Shown here: positions 7,850-15,900 of the stretch, one piece after another
Numbering within the stretch: position 1 is the stretch's first letter
How the letters are laid out: the number at the start of each line of letters is the position of its first letter
Source: Candidatus Cloacimonas sp. SDB
GTDB lineage: Bacteria; Cloacimonadota; Cloacimonadia; Cloacimonadales; TCS61
Assembly (NCBI GenBank): GCA_001412425.1
Contig: LKUH01000314.1
Coordinates: 1 to 20,226 of the forward strand
Reading direction: 5' to 3'
Length of the DNA: 20,226 nucleotides
The notes under the pieces: model-generated
What the model was told of the DNA's origin: nothing
The model's input: the letters and a program-made list of their open reading frames with translations, nothing else
Databases searched by the model: none
Made by a program: the position numbers and the translations under genes

Positions 7850-8638
7850 CTAGATCAGCTCGATCTTGATGAGATATTTAAAACAGTTGCTAAATTCAGT
7901 TCCATCTGGATTTAAGAATACAGCTCGGTTCTTTTCAGGAAGCCAGAAAGCTGCTTCTATATCTTCCCAGCTGAAAATTTCTTCGTAATCATCGGAAGCG
8001 GTGAAGTGATATTGATACTGTTCGGGAGAATCTGTGATATATTTACTGATGAATTCAGACATCGGGAATCCGGGATCTTCGTAGAAACTACCATCACCTG
8101 CTTGATGAAGCACATCAATGAGTTCAAAAGCTCCTGTCTGAAATGAAATGTGATTACCAGCAGCATCAACAACAACCACATTTCGATAGAGTCTCAGATC
8201 CTGGGCGTATTTAACATTATAAGCATTAGGGATATCATCAGCTGGGAAGAAAGTGCGGTATTTCTCTGTAGGAAGCAGGTAGCCGGTTTCGAACTGATCC
8301 CAGCTCAAATCTGGATTCCCACCTTCGCGGGGTGAATAACCGTCTTCAGATTTCAGCTCATAAACGTATTCCAGCTCAGGAACATTATCGCGATCAAAAT
8401 TCAGAAATTGAACCAGTGAATAAGCTGTTACCATTTCAGAATTGTACTCAATTTCTTCTGCAATGAAATTGTTCAGATCAGTTGAATCCGGAATACTAAA
8501 CACCAGATCGGGAATTTGAGCCAGTGCGGGTGGCTCCGCTGTGCTGCCATCGTTACCGGTGCTGTCTTTTTCACTGCAGGAAATAAGCAGGGAGAACAAA
8601 ACAAGTATTGTAATTAAAAGAAAATTTTTTTTAATCAC
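7850..8638 (-). CDS. Lipoprotein with two SUOX-type (molybdopterin-binding-like) repeats, first gene of the operon
   Basis: A 262-residue lipoprotein: signal sequence MIKKNFLLITILVLFSLLIS, then lipobox Cys and an acidic, Ser/Gly-rich linker. Residues about 60-165 contain TAYSLVQFLNF, LKSEDGYSPREGG, DLSWDQFETGYLLP and NVKYAQDLRLYRNVVVV. Residues about 170-262 repeat the layout: FELIDVLHQ, HFTASDDYEEIFSWEDIEAAFWLP, then CFKYLIKIEL. Both halves resemble the molybdopterin-binding fold of the other envelope proteins in this operon (DG/DD-strand, then a final K-x-I-x-x-I strand). I use the GTG at 8638, five bases after GGAGG; the in-frame TTG at 8650 sits on that ribosome site. It would be an outer- or inner-membrane-anchored capture protein. 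Domain call moderate, substrate inferred. Confidence 0.6.
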   Translation of the reverse strand: MIKKNFLLITILVLFSLLISCSEKDSTGNDGSTAEPPALAQIPDLVFSIPDSTDLNNFIAEEIEYNSEMVTAYSLVQFLNFDRDNVPELEYVYELKSEDGYSPREGGNPDLSWDQFETGYLLPTEKYRTFFPADDIPNAYNVKYAQDLRLYRNVVVVDAAGNHISFQTGAFELIDVLHQAGDGSFYEDPGFPMSEFISKYITDSPEQYQYHFTASDDYEEIFSWEDIEAAFWLPEKNRAVFLNPDGTEFSNCFKYLIKIELI

Positions 8639-8641
8639 ATG

Positions 8642-8695
8642 TACCTCCAATTTTTTTTTGAAGGCAAGTATGAATGGTTTAATTCATCTCGCCTT
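8642..8695 (-). promoter_or_regulatory. Putative riboswitch expression platform
   Basis: Downstream of the aptamer the RNA can form a long hairpin between 8695-8682 and 8675-8661: AAGGCGAG plus AUGAAU with AUUCAU-A-CUUGCCUU, 14 pairs with one G-U and one bulged A. Its left arm uses the 3' strand of P1 and the AGGC of the aptamer, so hairpin and aptamer cannot coexist. It is followed by nine A, not U, so it is not an intrinsic terminator; control is more likely at translation. The GGAGG ribosome site (8648-8644) is also exactly complementary to CCUCC of the aptamer (8710-8706). Which state is ON cannot be decided by eye. Confidence 0.5.
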
Positions 8696-8790
8696 TCCAA
8701 ACACGGGAGGCTTAATCGTTTCCGATTAAACCCATCGGCAATGATCCATGTCATAATCACGATTTAGGAATCATTACTCAGCGATGAATT
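8681..8790 (-). promoter_or_regulatory. Moco/Tuco (molybdenum/tungsten cofactor) riboswitch-like aptamer
   Basis: The 110-nt leader folds as follows on the minus strand. P1 is AAUUCAUC (8790-8783) with GAUGAAUU (8688-8681). P2 is AAUGAU-CC (8775-8767, one bulged U) with GGAUCAUU (8747-8740). Above P2 lies CCUAAA/CAUGG, nearly the 11-nt tetraloop receptor (CCUAAG/UAUGG), topped by UCGU-GAUU-AUGA. P3 is GGUUUAAUCG-GAAA-CGAUUAAGCC (8732-8709), ten pairs with a GAAA tetraloop suited to that receptor. Then come GCCUCCC (8711-8705) and GGAAAGGCGA (8698-8689), which I recall as conserved in Moco RNAs. Such RNAs sense the molybdenum (or tungsten) cofactor and control Moco genes. The fold is seen directly; family assignment is from memory of the consensus. 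Confidence 0.7.
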
Positions 8791-8792
8791 CA

Positions 8793-8819
8793 AAATTAGA
8801 GGATTGATTTTGATGTCAA
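8793..8819 (-). promoter_or_regulatory. Candidate sigma-70-type promoter of the riboswitch operon
   Basis: A perfect -35 box TTGACA (8819-8814) is followed after 15 bases by TAATTT (8798-8793), a modest -10 box with short spacing. A start about 7 bases downstream would fall within P1 of the aptamer, so the true -10 or start may be a little different. No terminator separates it from the upstream gene, so some read-through is possible. Confidence 0.4.
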
Positions 8820-8870
8820 GCAAAAGGAGCCGGTTAAAAGATACGATATCAGTATGAAATAAATAATTAA

Positions 8871-9317
8871 TCAATATAAGATAAGGGTCACGAAGAAACC
8901 AAGCAGAGCACCCCAGAAAACTTCCATAGGTGTATGACCCAGAAGCTCTTTTAAATTTTCTTCCAGTAAAGCCTGCCCTTCCTTTCTCTTGATATTGTCC
9001 ACGATCTTATTCAATAAAGCAGCCTGTTTGCCTGCAGCTCTTCTAACTCCGGTTGCATCGTACATAACTACAACTGCAAAGACGACACTAACGGCAAAAA
9101 GAGGTGATTGCATACCCGTTTCCATACCTACTGCTGTTGCCAGTGAGACAACAGAAGCTGTATGGGAACTTGGCATATTGCCTGTATCAAGAAATCTGCG
9201 GAAATTTATTTTTTTCTCAGTAAATAGTCCGATTATAACTTTTAAAGCCTGAGCGATGATCAAAACCAGCAAAACTATATCAAAGATTCGGTTCCCAAAG
9301 ATAATTCCATTTCCCAT
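8871..9317 (-). CDS. Divergent PAP2-family membrane protein (DUF212, YuiD-like)
   Basis: A 148-residue integral membrane protein of the divergent PAP2/YuiD family. It shows DTGNMPSSHTASVVSL (about 46-61), which carries the family's GxMPSSHT signature, followed by VMYDATGVRRAAGKQA (about 83-98) and the C-terminal LGHTPMEVFWGALLG (about 127-141). PAP2 proteins are phosphatases acting on lipid or sugar phosphates. This branch keeps the PSSH and H-T-P motifs but its substrate is unknown. The length is normal for the family. AAGGA lies eight bases upstream of the ATG. It lies just before the riboswitch operon on the same strand but has no obvious functional tie to it. Confidence 0.88.
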   Translation of the reverse strand: MGNGIIFGNRIFDIVLLVLIIAQALKVIIGLFTEKKINFRRFLDTGNMPSSHTASVVSLATAVGMETGMQSPLFAVSVVFAVVVMYDATGVRRAAGKQAALLNKIVDNIKRKEGQALLEENLKELLGHTPMEVFWGALLGFFVTLILY

Positions 9318-9341
9318 ATAATGTCCTTAAGCATATTTCAG

Positions 9342-9372
9342 AATATTTTTTATTATCTGCTTTTCGTGTCAA
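9342..9372 (-). promoter_or_regulatory. Weak promoter candidate for the PAP2-like gene
   Basis: TTGACA at 9372-9367 followed after 19 bases by AATATT (9347-9342). The -35 box is perfect, but the spacing is long and the -10 poor. The rest of the intergenic stretch shows no other structure apart from the terminator of the preceding gene. Confidence 0.3.
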
Positions 9373-9436
9373 ACATAAAAGCTTGGCTGGATTTAATCGT
9401 TTTTTAATAAATTCGGTCTATTCAGAATTATTACAG

Positions 9437-9476
9437 TAAAAATAAATGCCCGATCAGAGCAAAGCTGATCGGGCAT
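9437..9476 (-). terminator. Intrinsic terminator after the chalcone-isomerase-like gene
   Basis: A perfect 12-base GC-containing stem (9476-9465 with 9457-9446, ATGCCCGATCAG/CTGATCGGGCAT) with a 7-base loop is followed on the minus strand by TTTATTTTTAC. This is the strongest terminator in the window and lies 17 bases after the stop codon at 9493. Confidence 0.88.
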
Positions 9477-9492
9477 TCAGTACTGGATAATT

Positions 9493-10047
9493 TTAGTTTC
9501 CCAGCAGGTCATCCCTTAAACTCTGCAAGCTGGTATTTTCACCCAGCCAGATACTGAAAACAGCTTTTCTGAAATCCAGTCCTTCGATAATTCCTTTCAA
9601 CTCACCCTTTATATATACACTTGTTCCTTTTCCCGGCTCGTAAATGATATCATAAATATCTTCTTTTTCCGCAGCTTCAGTAAAATAAGAATTAAAGATA
9701 TCAATCTTGGGTTGCAGATCTTCTTTCATACCTGAAAGCTCAAAACCTTCGTTCCAGGCCTCGATTAATTTTTCAGGAGCCACATTTTTGTAAATAAAAT
9801 GCATTCTTAAGGCAATGGGTTCATCCGCTTCCAGTATTTCTGTAGCGCTGGATTTTTTTTGGGGAAGATAAAGACCTGCCGCATAAACCTTTATGATAAG
9901 CTTTTTTCTTAAACCTGCTCCATTAATAAGAAGAGTATCATTTTCCAGAATCATTTCGTCCGGCAAGGTAACTTTGCCGATCTCCAGGGAAATAAGAGAC
10001 GAAAATAAAACGGTTAAAAATAAAATGAATAATATGAACTTTTTCAT
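9493..10047 (-). CDS. Exported chalcone-isomerase-like domain protein
   Basis: A 184-residue protein with an N-terminal signal sequence (MKKFILFILFLTVLFSSLIS, cleavage near residue 20). The body matches the chalcone-isomerase-like family (pfam16036 type): LLINGAGLRKKLIIKVYAAGLYLP, then EADEPIALRMHFIYKNVAPEKLIEAWNEGFE, and a closing SIWLGENTSLQSLRDDLLG in which the SL..DLLG ending is typical. Bacterial members are secreted proteins of unknown role, probably not isomerases; they may bind fatty acids. I start at 10047, where GGAGG sits five bases upstream and the signal peptide begins; a start at 10107 would prepend 20 unlikely residues. It has its own terminator and is transcribed away from the beta-barrel gene. 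Confidence 0.85.
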   Translation of the reverse strand: MKKFILFILFLTVLFSSLISLEIGKVTLPDEMILENDTLLINGAGLRKKLIIKVYAAGLYLPQKKSSATEILEADEPIALRMHFIYKNVAPEKLIEAWNEGFELSGMKEDLQPKIDIFNSYFTEAAEKEDIYDIIYEPGKGTSVYIKGELKGIIEGLDFRKAVFSIWLGENTSLQSLRDDLLGN

Positions 10048-10100
10048 AGATCCTCCGGTTAAATTTTTATCTTTTTCAAGAAAAAATCTTGTTAAGAAGT

Positions 10101-10130
10101 TTGACAAGTAATTTAGTTATTGAAAATAAT
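10101..10130 (+). promoter_or_regulatory. Promoter of the beta-barrel protein gene
   Basis: TTGACA (10101-10106), an 18-base spacer and AATAAT (10125-10130, five of six to TATAAT). It lies about 37 bases upstream of the ATG at 10167, in the short divergent region between two exported-protein genes. Confidence 0.6.
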
Positions 10131-10166
10131 AATACACTAATACAGCTAAAAAAAATGGAGGAAAGG

Positions 10167-10910
10167 ATGAAAAAAGAAGTTTTATTATTAATTGGATTGA
10201 GTCTGATGATTTTAAGTTTAAGCGGTGAGGGCGTGATCCCTGTTAAACCTATTGCAGGCTTTATGGAAGATGCTGTAATAGAAGAAGCTTTGTATGGGGA
10301 AGCTTATCTTAAATTTGATGGTTATGACGGCGTTAACATCAGTACACTCTGGCTACAGGGAGGATATCCTCTTAATGAAAAGCTGGAATTAGGGGCAGCA
10401 TTTGGGTTCCTGAATTATAATTATGACAGTAAAATTTTTGATGATCAATCGGGATTAAGCGATATCAGATTGTCAGGAAAATACAATTTTTATGATCAAG
10501 TAACAACAATTACCGGTGGGGGCTACTTAACTCTTCCTATCGGAAGTGAAGATGTTGGGCAGCAGAATCTAAATTTTGGTTTTTGGGGTTCTCTGTGCTA
10601 TCCTTTTTCTGAAACTACTGAACTGATCTCCAGTATGGGACTGGATTTTTATGAATCTTACAATCTGCAAGGCGACGAAGAATATGATTCCTTTTTAACA
10701 ATAAAAGCAGGACTACTTCAAACTCTCAACGAAAAAATCACCCTGGTTCCGGAGCTGCATTTTAAAAGTGATCACGATTATGCTTCATTATCAGCAGGTC
10801 TAGATTATCAGCTAATGGCTGACGGACATCTAAGAGGTGCTTTTGGCCTGGGTCTGGATGATGGAGCTCCCGATCTTTCACTGCAGATTGGTTTTCTGAA
10901 GAAATTCTGA
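10167..10910 (+). CDS. Outer-membrane beta-barrel protein, unknown function
   Basis: A 247-residue exported protein, the only plus-strand gene in the window. It has a signal sequence (MKKEVLLLIGLSLMILSLSG). The mature part is a run of alternating amphipathic strands with Gly and aromatic residues at turns (for example LWLQGGYPLNEKLELGAAFGF, DIRLSGKYNFY, GGGYLTLPIG, FWGSLCYPF), typical of a small barrel of about 10-12 strands. The final residues FLKKF end in Phe, the usual barrel C-terminus. It resembles the MetA-pathway phenol-degradation/transporter-like barrel proteins in general layout, but I cannot assign a substrate. Start at 10167: GGAGG lies nearby, and the earlier in-frame codon at 10089 would sit before the promoter. 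Confidence 0.75.
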   Translation: MKKEVLLLIGLSLMILSLSGEGVIPVKPIAGFMEDAVIEEALYGEAYLKFDGYDGVNISTLWLQGGYPLNEKLELGAAFGFLNYNYDSKIFDDQSGLSDIRLSGKYNFYDQVTTITGGGYLTLPIGSEDVGQQNLNFGFWGSLCYPFSETTELISSMGLDFYESYNLQGDEEYDSFLTIKAGLLQTLNEKITLVPELHFKSDHDYASLSAGLDYQLMADGHLRGAFGLGLDDGAPDLSLQIGFLKKF

Positions 10911-10919
10911 TCTTATTAA

Positions 10920-11141
10920 TTATAAGCCCAGAATTTCATCTGCTCCTGCAGCTCTGATGATTCTCATGGAAATCCATTCTCTGGATAGATCCAGAGTTTC
11001 GAATTCCCTGCTGTCGGCATAACTTTCTGCAGAACTGTAAAATCTGAAAGAAAAGGTACCGTTCTCATTTTCCCTGAGTTCAAATTTGAAAACATTGTCT
11101 ATATTCAGATATACACCTTTTCTGATTTCTATAATTGTCAT
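10920..11141 (-). CDS. Small hypothetical protein
   Basis: A 73-residue soluble protein that I do not recognise. It begins MTIIEIRKGVYLNIDNVFKF, reading as two or three beta strands, followed by a basic-aromatic strand (FSFRFYSSAE) and a helical C-terminus (LSREWISMRIIRAAGADEI). No signal peptide, no cysteine. AGGAGG lies six bases upstream of the ATG, which supports real translation. It follows the amylase gene by 55 bases on the same strand and converges with the beta-barrel gene, nine bases away. Small single-strand-sheet proteins like this are often regulators or binding partners, but nothing here shows it. Confidence 0.6.
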   Translation of the reverse strand: MTIIEIRKGVYLNIDNVFKFELRENENGTFSFRFYSSAESYADSREFETLDLSREWISMRIIRAAGADEILGL

Positions 11142-11196
11142 AGAACCTCCTGATAATTTTTTAAAATTTACACTCTGTATTAAGTGGTGTACAACA

Positions 11197-12840
11197 TTAA
11201 ATTTTACTAAGTTTCAGAATAGAGGTATCTCTGGCGGAAAGGGAACTCAATGGGCTCCAGTTAAGTATTTCACCGGCATTACCGATAGTTAAGTTATCAG
11301 TAAATTCTAATTGTCCTAAAAGATCGGTAATAAGATATTCTCCAGGAGAAAGGTTGGTTGAATCGGCATTTATTACCAGATCATTAAGATTGTTTGCTGA
11401 AAAATTAATGATCACAAACACACCTTCATCATCATATTCTCGAAGGAAGCTGTAAACATTTCCTGAAGATGAACTCACAGCCTGATAAGTTCCTTTTCTG
11501 AGAGCATCCTGTTCAGATCGGACCTTAATAAGTTTCTGGTAGCAGTTCCACAGGGAGTTTTCATCATTCTGCTGATCTTCCACGTTAAAGTTCGTGTAAT
11601 TATCATTAATTGTGTGCCAGGGAGTTCCGTCTGAAAATCCGGCGTTAGGTCCGGAATCCCACTGCATTGGACGTCGGATATCGGGATCGGGTTTTACACC
11701 GCTCATGGCAATTTCTTCACCATAGTAGAGGAAAGGAATTCCCGGTAGTGTGAGGTAAACTGCGGCTGCCAGTTTATTCTTTTCGATATTTCCAGCCAGT
11801 TCATTGAAAACTCTGTTCATGTCATGATTGGTTAAAAAAGTACCGTATTGATGGTAGGGATAAGCTTCCTTAATGTAAGCCATTTTGTTGATCAGGTGGG
11901 AAGGGGAAGATGTGTTTGTACTATAAATGATCGCTGATGCCAGATCGAACTCAAAACAGAAATCAAATTTTCCATCCACATAATTAAGCACTGTTTCAGT
12001 GGCATCCCAGGCTTCACCAACTGCCATCGCTTCACTATCAACAGACTTATAATGATCATGAAAATCTTCCCAGAACAGGTAAGTATCTGCAGTATTTTCC
12101 AGCTGGCTGTCAGCTTCGATCATATATTTAACCGCATCACAGCGGAAACCATCTACCTGCATTTCATTGAGCCAGTATTCTGCAATGTCGAACATTTCAT
12201 CTTTAACCTGCTGATTTGTGTAATTTAAGTCAGGCATTCCACCCCAGAAAACTCCATAATAGTATTGGCCGTTGTTGTGAGGATGCCAGACATGATTTGT
12301 TCCGCCCCAGGGCTGAGTATATCCCGGGTCGTTATTGCGCCATAAATACCAGTCGCTGAAATCCGGTTCTTCATCTGCGGAAGCTATGAACCAGGGATGT
12401 TGATCTGAAGAATGATTCATAACATAATCCACAATTACTTTAATGCCTCGTAAATGACACTGCTCCATAAGTTCTAAAAAATCTGCTTCAGTACCGTAAT
12501 CTTCATTTACGGATCTGTAATCCACCACATCATAACCATGGTAACTGGGTGATGGACAGATGGGCATCAGCCAGATACCTGTGATACCCAGATCATCATC
12601 TGTAGCAGGATCTCCGTCGTTCAGGTAATCAAGTTTCTCAATTATTCCCTGCAGATCTCCTATGCCGTCACCATCGCTGTCGTAAAAACTGCGGACAAAG
12701 ATCTCGTAAAAAACAGCATCATTCCACCAGTAAGTTTCGCCTTGTATCTGCGGAGATTCAGTATAATGATATTCATTTTCCGAATTTGAACCGCAGCCAA
12801 AAAGTAATATAACCAAGATCACAAAAATATTCCTGACCAT
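11197..12840 (-). CDS. GH13 alpha-amylase-family glycoside hydrolase, lipoprotein
   Basis: A 547-residue lipoprotein (lipobox ending at Cys16) with a complete GH13 catalytic barrel. It shows the DSDGDGIGDLQGI entry motif (about 54-66), DYVMNH (138-143), the nucleophile Asp235 in DGFRCDAVKY, the acid/base Glu276 in AVGEAWD and the transition-state Asp340 in LTNHDMNRV. DPDIRRPMQWD (385-395) is typical of oligo-1,6-glucosidase, trehalose-synthase and related maltodextrin-acting members. The last ~90 residues form the beta-sandwich domain C. It would cleave alpha-1,4 (or 1,6) glucans at the cell surface or in the periplasm. AAGGAGG precedes the ATG by four bases. No transporter or sugar regulator is adjacent, so exact specificity is open. 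Confidence 0.92.
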   Translation of the reverse strand: MVRNIFVILVILLFGCGSNSENEYHYTESPQIQGETYWWNDAVFYEIFVRSFYDSDGDGIGDLQGIIEKLDYLNDGDPATDDDLGITGIWLMPICPSPSYHGYDVVDYRSVNEDYGTEADFLELMEQCHLRGIKVIVDYVMNHSSDQHPWFIASADEEPDFSDWYLWRNNDPGYTQPWGGTNHVWHPHNNGQYYYGVFWGGMPDLNYTNQQVKDEMFDIAEYWLNEMQVDGFRCDAVKYMIEADSQLENTADTYLFWEDFHDHYKSVDSEAMAVGEAWDATETVLNYVDGKFDFCFEFDLASAIIYSTNTSSPSHLINKMAYIKEAYPYHQYGTFLTNHDMNRVFNELAGNIEKNKLAAAVYLTLPGIPFLYYGEEIAMSGVKPDPDIRRPMQWDSGPNAGFSDGTPWHTINDNYTNFNVEDQQNDENSLWNCYQKLIKVRSEQDALRKGTYQAVSSSSGNVYSFLREYDDEGVFVIINFSANNLNDLVINADSTNLSPGEYLITDLLGQLEFTDNLTIGNAGEILNWSPLSSLSARDTSILKLSKI

Positions 12841-12973
12841 TGCTCCTCCTTATGTCTGAAAAAAATTGCTCATTACTTGAAGTATCTGCTTTCCGTCAGC
12901 AAAATTTAAAAACAACTTCAACTTAATTTTATCCGTTATCGATTCTAATCAGTAGAATTCCTGTTATGGAATT

Positions 12974-15900
12974 TTATTCTTCAATTCTCATTTCCTTTTT
13001 GGAAATTAAGCTGTAGATTGCCGGAATTACGAACAATGTGAAAAAAGTCGCACTGATCAAGCCGCCAATTACGGTAAGTGCCATAGGGGATTTCATCTGC
13101 GAACCCTGGCCAGTGCTGATTGCCATAGGCAACATTCCACCTAAAGTCGTGATGGCTGTGATGAGCACAGGGCGTATTCTGTCGCGCCCGGCCTGCAAAA
13201 TTGCTTTTCGCATTTCCATGCCTTCCAGGCGCAGTTGATTCATGTGGTCGATAAGGACAATACCGTTGTTGACCACGATTCCTGCCAATATGATAATTCC
13301 CACAAAACTTACTACAGAAAGGGTGGAACCTGTAATTCCCAGGATTAGCAGCACACCGATTAGAGCTAACGGCATGGTAAACATTACAATGAAGGGCTGT
13401 CGCAGGCTTTCAAATTGAGAAGCCATAACACTGTATACCAGTATGATTGCCAGAAGTAAAGCTCCAGCCAGGGTTAGAAATGCTTCCTGCATATCTTTGT
13501 AGGAACCCCCAAAATCAAGATAATAGCCGGAAGGTAGATTCTTTTCAATATCGGAAACATTTAATTGAATATCTTTAACAACTGAACCGACATCGTTAGT
13601 GCCGCTCACACTGGCTGAAAGGGTTATTTTTCTCGTCTGCTTTTCGTGAGATATTTTCGAAGGACCTTCAGCCTGCTCAATATGAGCTAGCTGATTTAAG
13701 GGAACATAAAACCCCAGCGGAGATACGAGCGAAAGGTGCATTATATCCTCCAGACTGTTGCGATTTTCCTTTTCTAATCTCACCAGAATGTTGACCTCTT
13801 CACCACTTTCCCGAAAAATACCGCTGATTGTTCCATAGGATGCAGTTTTAATGGCAGAGGCAATCTGAGCAGCTGTGAAACCCGAACGGAAAGCTTTATC
13901 TTTGTCAATTATGATATGAAATTCCGACTTATTAGTCCTTGTACTGCTGATAACATCGGTTACATGGAGGACATTCTTCATGCGAGTTTCAATCTGTTTG
14001 GCGATTAAATCCAATTTCTGCAGGTCTTTACCAAAAATATTCAATTCAATCGGCTTGGATTGTCCCTGCCCCGACATTTCTTCCGAACTTAAGAAGTTAA
14101 TTTCAGCTCCTTCTACATCTGGCAGTTGAGAACGAATTAAATCTTTGATCTCTTCGGCGGAAAGTTCACGATCTTCTTCCAGATATAATCGGGCAAAAAC
14201 CTGGGCTGAATTTACATCCTGCGGATTTGTGGGATCAGCCATTGCCTCTCCTTCACTCATCGGTCCGATCAATATCATTGTGTTCATTATACCTTCTGTT
14301 TTAAGGAAAACATCTTCAATTTGACTGACCACCATATCTGTTTCCTGCAGAGGAGTTCCCAAAGGCATATTCACATTCATAACCAGAAAAGGTATATCGG
14401 TTACTGGCATGAATTCTGTACCGATAATTCCCAGAATAGGAATAAGAAGTGCCAGAACCAATAAAATTGCTACCATGGCAATAGTTTTGCCACGATTATC
14501 CAGAACCCATGCTAAAATTTTGCTGTAGCGTTGTTTTATCCCTTCAAAAAATTGTTGTGATTTATCAATTTCGGGTCGATCCTGCGTTCTTCTAAACAGC
14601 ACAGAAGCAATCACCGGAACAATGGTTAGTGATACAAAAAGCGAGGCAATCAGTGAAAATGCTACAGTGAGTGCTAAACCTCGTACCAGAATTCCTGTCA
14701 TACCTTCAGCAAAGATCATAGGAAAGAAAACTGCGATAGTAGTGAGTGTTGAAGCTGTGATTGCCATAGCAACCTGGTTCGCTCCTACTTTTGCCGCCTG
14801 GAATTTGGATTTTCCCATTTCCAGGTGACGGTAAATATTTTCTATCACCACGATGGAGTTGTCCACCAGCATTCCCACCCCCAAAGCCAGTCCGCCCAGA
14901 GTCATGATATTAAGTGTGAAGCCGGCAAGGTAGACAGGAATAAAAGTGGCAACAACCGAGATTGGTATTGCCAGCGATATTGCCAGTGTGGGGCGCCAGT
15001 TGCGTAGAAAGAGGAACATGATACAGATAGCCAGAATTCCGCCTACGATCAAGTTTGACAAAGCGCCGGAAGTAACTTTACTGATGGGTTGTCCCATATC
15101 CATAACTTCATAGAATTTCAGGTTTTCCGGGAATTCCGCTTCGATAACAGCCAGCTCTTTTTTTACAAGTTCTGAAACTTTCAGAGTATTGGCTCCTGAT
15201 TCTTTAGAGATCATAAACATAGCTGTAGGAAGTTTGTTCGTGCGCAGAATATTACGTTGTTCCTTGAATCCGTCCTGCACTCTGGCTACATCTTTCAGAT
15301 AGATGATATTTCCGGAAGCAGTCATTTTGATCGGCAGATTCTCGATCTCTTTAATGGAATTGTATTGTGCCATGGTTCGAAGCAAATATTCTTCTTTTCG
15401 TTTCAGTAAATGACCAGCAGTTGTATTCAGATTTCCTGCCGCAACCAGCTGCACGATTTCATTGATCGAGATTTTGTACTGTTCCAGTTTATGATCATCC
15501 ACAATTATCTGTTTTTCCAGTTCGTCACCACCATACACAACTACGGAAGCGACACCTTTCAGATGTTTAAGTTTAGCAGCCACATCATCTTCCAGCAGTT
15601 TTCTCAATTCATAGGTATTCTCCGCGCCGGTAACACCGTACATTAAGATCGGCATATCACTGAGATTGTATTTGATCACCAGCGGTTTGGAAGCATCGGA
15701 GGGAAGGTATTCCGTTACTCTCTCTATGGCATCACGTAAATCTTGAGCGGCAAAATCCAGGTTAGTTCCCCAATTGAATTCAACCATCACCAGAGATGCA
15801 CTTTCCATACTTTCGGAAGTTATCCTTTTGATGCTTTTTACAGACGCTATGGCTGTCTCTATTGTTTTTGTGACAGTTTCTTCGATATCCTGCGGTGATG

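Noticed and set aside
8639..8650. TTG start at 8650 for the first lipoprotein
   Set aside because: It overlaps the GGAGG ribosome site; the GTG at 8638 is correctly spaced and begins a normal lipoprotein signal.
8661..8695. The long hairpin after the aptamer as an intrinsic terminator
   Set aside because: On the minus strand it is followed by nine A rather than U, so it does not fit rho-independent termination.
8681..8790. Cobalamin riboswitch as an explanation for the leader, since a BtuB-like receptor and ECF genes follow
   Set aside because: No B12-box (GCCACTG-like core) or the expected long multi-arm layout; the GAAA helix, tetraloop receptor and GCCUCCC element fit Moco RNA better.
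8871..9317. The PAP2-like gene as a member of the cofactor operon
   Set aside because: The riboswitch and a TTGACA box lie between it and the operon, and the family has no known link to molybdopterin.
12956..12973. Six-base inverted repeat AATTCC/GGAATT just after the RND permease stop as a terminator
   Set aside because: Short AT-rich stem with no U-tract on the minus strand; too weak to call.
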